Translations under genes and position numbers: made by a program
NCBI GenBank assembly: GCA_030549775.1
Contig: CM060175.1
Coordinates: 107,864,422 to 107,928,421, forward strand
Source: Tamarix chinensis
Lineage: Eukaryota; Streptophyta; Magnoliopsida; Caryophyllales; Tamaricaceae
Direction of reading: 5' to 3'
DNA length: 64,000 bases
Part shown: positions 60,373-64,000 of the stretch, one piece after another
Layout of the letters: every line of letters starts with the position of its first letter
Position numbering within the stretch: position 1 is the first letter of the stretch
Notes under the pieces: model-generated
What the model was told of the DNA's origin: nothing
The model's database searches: none
Seen by the model: the letters and a program-made list of their open reading frames with translations, nothing else

Positions 60373-60606
60373 TGTAACACCCCAAAAATTCACAATTTTT
60401 TTCTTTTTTAAAACGAAAAACTCTTAAATTGAAACCCGTAAATTTTGGGGATGTTACCGCCGCACTTAGTACCAAACCTGTTTATTTAGACCGTTCTGGT
60501 ACTAAGTGTGGCGGTAACATCCCCAGAATTCACGGGTTTCAATTTAAGAGTTTTTTGTTTTAAAAAAAAAAGAAATGAAAAAATGGTGAAATGTTGGGGT
60601 GTTACA
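60373..60606. repeat. 234-bp inverted repeat at the LTR 3' terminus
   Basis: Left arm from TGTAACACCCC (60373) to about 60475; right arm from about 60497 to GGGGTGTTACA (60606). The arms are about 105 bases with scattered mismatches, around a loop of roughly 20-25 bases. The right arm is the normal LTR end (compare the reverse complement of 22859-22970). The left arm is an inverted copy of it. Confidence 0.85.
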
Positions 60607-60609
60607 AGT

Positions 60610-60621
60610 TGGTATTAGAGC
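60610..60621 (+). promoter_or_regulatory. Primer-binding site (tRNA-iMet type)
   Basis: TGGTATTAGAGC, one base from the TGGTATCAGAGC complement of initiator tRNA-Met, starting three bases after the LTR end. It fixes the plus-strand orientation of the element and of its LTR family. Confidence 0.85.
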
Positions 60622-60861
60622 GGTTGATCCTGTTAACCACGCTCGTTTTCGGATTTTTTTTTTGATTTACGAAATTTTTATTAGATTTGAAATGGATTTC
60701 CCGCTTTAACTTAAAACCTTTACGTTTTAAAATTTCGAAGCCCGGCCACAGTAAGGAACGTCTGGGTAGATTGGGATTTTCCCAAAAGGGGAAAATAGAT
60801 GATGTGTGTGCTTTAGACCAGTGGGTTCGTTCCTAACCTCAATTTTCTATTACAGCTATCA

Positions 60862-61752
60862 ATGGCATTGCACGACCGAGTAGGACATTTGGAGGAGGTC
60901 TTTACGATATTCATGGAGTTTGTCCAATGCCAGACACTTGTGACTGCCCTACAGCCTCACCCTGCTGAGGGCGTTGGTGAGGGATGGCTTTGGAGGGTTA
61001 TCGGACATCACTCTCCTACCTACTCCGGTGAGGAGGACCCGGTAGTCCTTGAAGGGTGGATCTGAGACATGGATTACATCTTTGAAGCAGTGAATTGTCC
61101 ACCAACTTATCAGCCTAGCATTACAGCAATTTTCCTCAGGGGTGTAGCTGACACCTGGTGGGTGGAGCATCGTACCCAAAATGGACCTCCGACTACGTGG
61201 GAGGCATTCAAGACTTTTCTTCACACTAGGTTTTATCCCAAGATTTTAAGGAGGGACAAGCTCTAGGAATTTATGCAGCTCACACAGGGGACAATGACAG
61301 TCCACCAGTATCATGCTTGTTTCACCGAGCTGCTCCGATTTGTCTTAGGTATCACCGCCAATGAGTCTACGGTGGTGTTTCAGATTGAGGAGGGGCTGAA
61401 CTACAGTATCTGTCGATTGTTGAGTGTCGTAGCCTTCACTAATTTAGCAACTTTGTACAAGCGCGCTTGCATTGCCGCCACCTTGATCCAGAAGCATGCC
61501 ACCATCCTTGGGAAGAGAAAACCCAAGGATCAGAGTTCTGGAAGTAGGACTCAGTTGCGGACGGGAGGTCAAACTAGACACCCACCAAGAGATCGTAGTA
61601 GAGGCCAAGGACCCCCGAGGGGCCCCGCTTGTAGACGATGTGGTCGGAACCACCCAGGCAAGAGCTATAGAGGCAGGTTGATAGCTTGCCTGAATTGTGG
61701 TCGGTTGGGCCATAGAGCAGCAGAGTGTTGGGGGCCACCACGATCTCAGTAG
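60862..61752 (+). pseudogene. Gypsy gag (retrotrans_gag plus zinc knuckle), two internal stops
   Basis: One frame from ATG 60862 to TAG 61750-61752, about 296 codons, interrupted by TGA (61063-61065, in WI*DMDYIFEA where Arg is expected) and TAG (61264-61266). The retrotrans_gag core shows ADTWWVEHRT, WEAFKTFLHTRFYP and QGTMTVHQYHACFTELL. The C-terminus has a degenerate first knuckle (CRRCGRNHPGKS) and an intact CCHC (CLNCGRLGHRAAEC). These are typical of Tekay/Del chromovirus gag, which packages element RNA. It starts 256 bases after the LTR, after a TATTACAG splice-acceptor-like sequence (60848-60855). After 61752, Gln-rich sequence and a protease-like start (GTFIIS) follow with more stops. 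Confidence 0.85.
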
Positions 61753-62173
61753 GGAGGAGCCCTGATATCCCAGCAGCAGGAATATCAGTAGCATGACCAC
61801 ACTTCATTCCCGCGGTTCTAGCAGCAGGCACTTGTTCCAATCGAGGTTGTAGACCGAGATGTTGGGGGAAGACCTCAAGGATCCAGATATCTCCCTCAGA
61901 AAGGAGGCCAGTCAGGTCGGTGCCTCAATGTGATCGGTCAGGAGAAGGATGATAGCCAGCTAAATGTATTTCTAGGTACGTTCATCATATCTTTTCTGCG
62001 GATGCCTGTTTCCTTTAATTTGATCATCCTTTAGCAAGTTTCTTTTTAAGAGGGTAGTTTATATAGGTATTGGTGTTAGTGTGGTTTTCCTGCCCACTTA
62101 GGACGTACTAGCCTTAACCTTAGGGAACTGCAAGAGACTTCGGGAACAAAGTCTGTTTTTAAGGGAGTAGTAA

Positions 62174-63587
62174 TGAAATACCCCAAAACCTAATTTAAAG
62201 AATTATATCTAATTAAGGATTTATTATCGAAATTAAATAAATAAATTATTTTTATAAAAATAATAGGAAATTAATTAGGAAAACTAAAGAAGAAGATAAT
62301 AAATATTTTTATTTAAAAAATTTGGATATTTTGCTAATTAAAATAGAATTTACGAAAAAAAACTCTCAAAAATATTAAATTAACTTAAAAATGAACTTAA
62401 ATATTATTATTTTTAAATATCAAAAATATCCAAACTAATTTAAATACCCACCCCACCTATTTTTATTTTTCCCTTTTTTTCCTTTTCTTTCTTCCTTTTT
62501 CTTTCTATTCTTTCCTTTCTTCCTTTTTCCTTTTCTTTTTCCTCTTCATTCCCTCCAAATCGAGCCTAGTGTCTATGGCCCAAACTTCCTTTTCTTCTTC
62601 CCTTCGGTGACCTAGAACGCTGCGCCGTTCTTTTCCTCTTTTTCCCCGGAGCGCAGCGTTTTGGCGTTCTTTTTCTTTTTAGCCATCACCCGACCAGTTC
62701 TTCCCTTCCTTTTCTTTCTTTCCTTTCTCCCCGAAACCGCCTGGTCCGCGCCCATCTTCTTCCTCCTCCCCTCTTCTTCTCCCTTGTCGTCAACTTGCAA
62801 CTGCCTGAGAAACCCACCGCCTACCATGCCCGTTTGACCAGCCATTTCTCCCTTCTTTTCCCCGTCATTTCTCCGGTCACGCTGACCCAACCCACTCCCC
62901 CATCTTCTGGTGCAGTTCCTCCTTTTCTTACGTAACACCTTGCCACGATTTTGAATTCCACTAGCCAACCGTCGCCGCCGGTGACCCTAACCTTACCTAC
63001 CCTATTCCCTTGCCGATCCACAGAACCCTACCCTCTCATCTAAACTCTATAAATACCCCTCACTAGCTTGATCTCTAGACTTTTTCCCGTAACACAGTAA
63101 AATCCCTCCTGTGCACCTCTACCACTTCAGACCCTAGTGCCGCCACCTTCAGCCAACGCCACCACCCTCTCTACCCACCCAACTAATCCTTGCACCACCC
63201 TCTAACTAACTACACCTCTCTTACCCCTCGATTTTTCCTGCACAAGCCACCCCAACTGTACAGAGTAGCCCCCTCGACCAACCCATTCTTCCTCATCTGC
63301 TACCCTTTATGCCACCGTCCACCACCACTTCCGCCACTTTCAACTTCCAAAACCCCCTGTAGACCCTCCTCTATCTCCCACTACCTTTCTTTTCCTCTTT
63401 CTCCCCCTCCTCCTCTCTTTATCTCCTTCTTCCATTTTCGGCCACCACCGCCACAGCCGTGCACCGCCACCTTTGGTTGCACCACCACCCTCATTCTTCC
63501 TATCTAGTTCCCAGCCTTTAACTTTTCCCTTTTTATTTTCTTTTTCTAGCGTCGTCTGTCACCACCAACCTAAGGTGGACCCCTAAA
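62174..63587 (+). repeat. 3' LTR (5' portion) of the gag-only gypsy element
   Basis: Opens TGAAATACCCCAAAACC just after the purine-rich 3' end. AT-rich for about 280 bases, then a pyrimidine block, CTATAAATACCCC (63047-63059) and C-rich leader. It is interrupted at 63588 by another LTR start. It aligns in layout with 57085-58500, but by eye the sequences differ greatly. Compositional frames are ignored. Confidence 0.65.
63048..63055 (+). promoter_or_regulatory. TATA box of the LTR at 62174
   Basis: TATAAATA followed by CCCCTC, the same context as the TATA boxes of LTRs A and B. Confidence 0.55.
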
Positions 63588-64000
63588 TGAAATGCCCAAG
63601 AATTATTTATTTTAGGAATTATAATTAAATGAGGTTTTATAAAGAAATTATTTAAATTATTTATTTTATTTGGAATAGAAAAGATTTAATTAGGACAAAT
63701 TAATAATATTTTGTAAATATTTTTATTAAGGGAAAATTGGGCTTTTTGCTAATTAAAAAGGATTTAAGAGAAATATCTTTTTAAGCCCTAAATTGGTCTA
63801 AAAAGAAATTTAATATTATTTTTATTAAATATTTTAACTTAATTATCCAAAATATCCTAATTAATTTATTTACCCCAAACCACTATAATTTCCTTTTTCC
63901 TTTTTTTCCTTTTTCTTTCCTTCTTTTTCTTTCTTTTCTTCCTTTTCTTTTCTTTTTCTTCCCTCCCCCGATTTGGGCCTGGCGCAGCCCACTTTCCTTC
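63588..64000 (+). repeat. Gypsy LTR 5' end, running off the window
   Basis: Opens TGAAATGCCCAAGAATTATT after CTAAA (63583-63587), AT-rich and then pyrimidine-rich, the same family layout. It is truncated by the window end. Confidence 0.6.

Larger units (their letters stand above)
57085..60606 (+). repeat. 5' LTR of gag-only gypsy element (Tekay/Del-like)
   Basis: Opens TGAAATACTTTAAAACCC after ATTCC (57080-57084) and ends GGGGTGTTACA at 60606, directly before a primer-binding site. It contains AT-rich U3, pyrimidine block (57390-57830), TTTAAATACCC promoter-like box (about 57916-57926), C-rich leader, trinucleotide zone (58540-58900), the conserved 'ggtgtcgttttag' motif (59181-59193), and a shortened repeat domain (60290-60372). 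It ends in an inverted duplication (60373-60606). It is homologous to LTRs A and B in reverse orientation. Confidence 0.75.
60607..62173 (+). mobile_element. Gag-only gypsy internal region (TR-GAG-like)
   Basis: Primer site, untranslated leader, gag, a stub of protease, and then directly the 3' untranslated end ('cttcgggaacaaagtc', 'tttttaagggagtag') before the next LTR at 62174. Reverse transcriptase, RNase H, integrase and chromodomain are absent. Such gag-only elements depend on proteins from full-length relatives (known for plant TR-GAG elements). Whether this is a lineage or a one-off deletion cannot be told here. Confidence 0.7.

Overview
The window looks like repeat-dominated nuclear DNA of a flowering plant. 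Host genes have GT-AG introns, and almost everything else is plant transposable-element sequence: Ty1/copia, Ty3/gypsy (Tekay/Del-like and Athila/Tat-like), an L1-type LINE and a CACTA DNA transposon. I see only two plausible host genes. One is a three-exon gene for a protein with three ubiquitin-like domains (40455-41867, minus). The other is a 70-codon single-exon gene with its own TATA box and duplicated W-box motifs (8778-8990, minus). No rRNA, tRNA, CRISPR or organellar genes were seen.

Layout. 1-2064: AT-rich repeats and a decayed RNase H fragment. 2065-8502: a copia element (minus) with 196-bp LTRs and a GAAAG target duplication, split by a 1768-bp solo LTR. 8778-9435: the small host gene and its promoter. 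10980-22224: a degenerate CACTA element carrying TNP2 and Transposase_24-type remnants, itself invaded by a 307-bp mini-LTR and a 3.8-kb LTR. 22225-39240: a copia gag fragment plus an LTR-like block (E), tandemly duplicated. The first unit later received two related solo LTRs of about 4.55 and 4.60 kb. The second unit received another mini-LTR. 39240-42356: the ubiquitin-like gene and its flanks. 42357-48669: a graveyard of at least two copia elements with an Athila/Tat-like LTR and gag start dropped in. 48871-64000: a stack of gypsy LTRs opening inside one another, with an L1 LINE (about 49584-55026) and a gag-only gypsy internal region (60607-62173).

The elements work as a stratigraphy rather than a pathway. 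Target duplications, empty paralogous sites and shared junctions give a relative order of events. The most unusual signals are: (i) the mini-LTR family with perfect target duplications; (ii) a possible conserved splice donor in the long LTRs paired with an acceptor just before the gag start; (iii) a 234-bp inverted duplication of an LTR terminus abutting a primer-binding site; and (iv) the tandem duplication that preserves an element-into-element junction. Boundaries, divergences and family names come from reading the sequence by eye. No database search was run.
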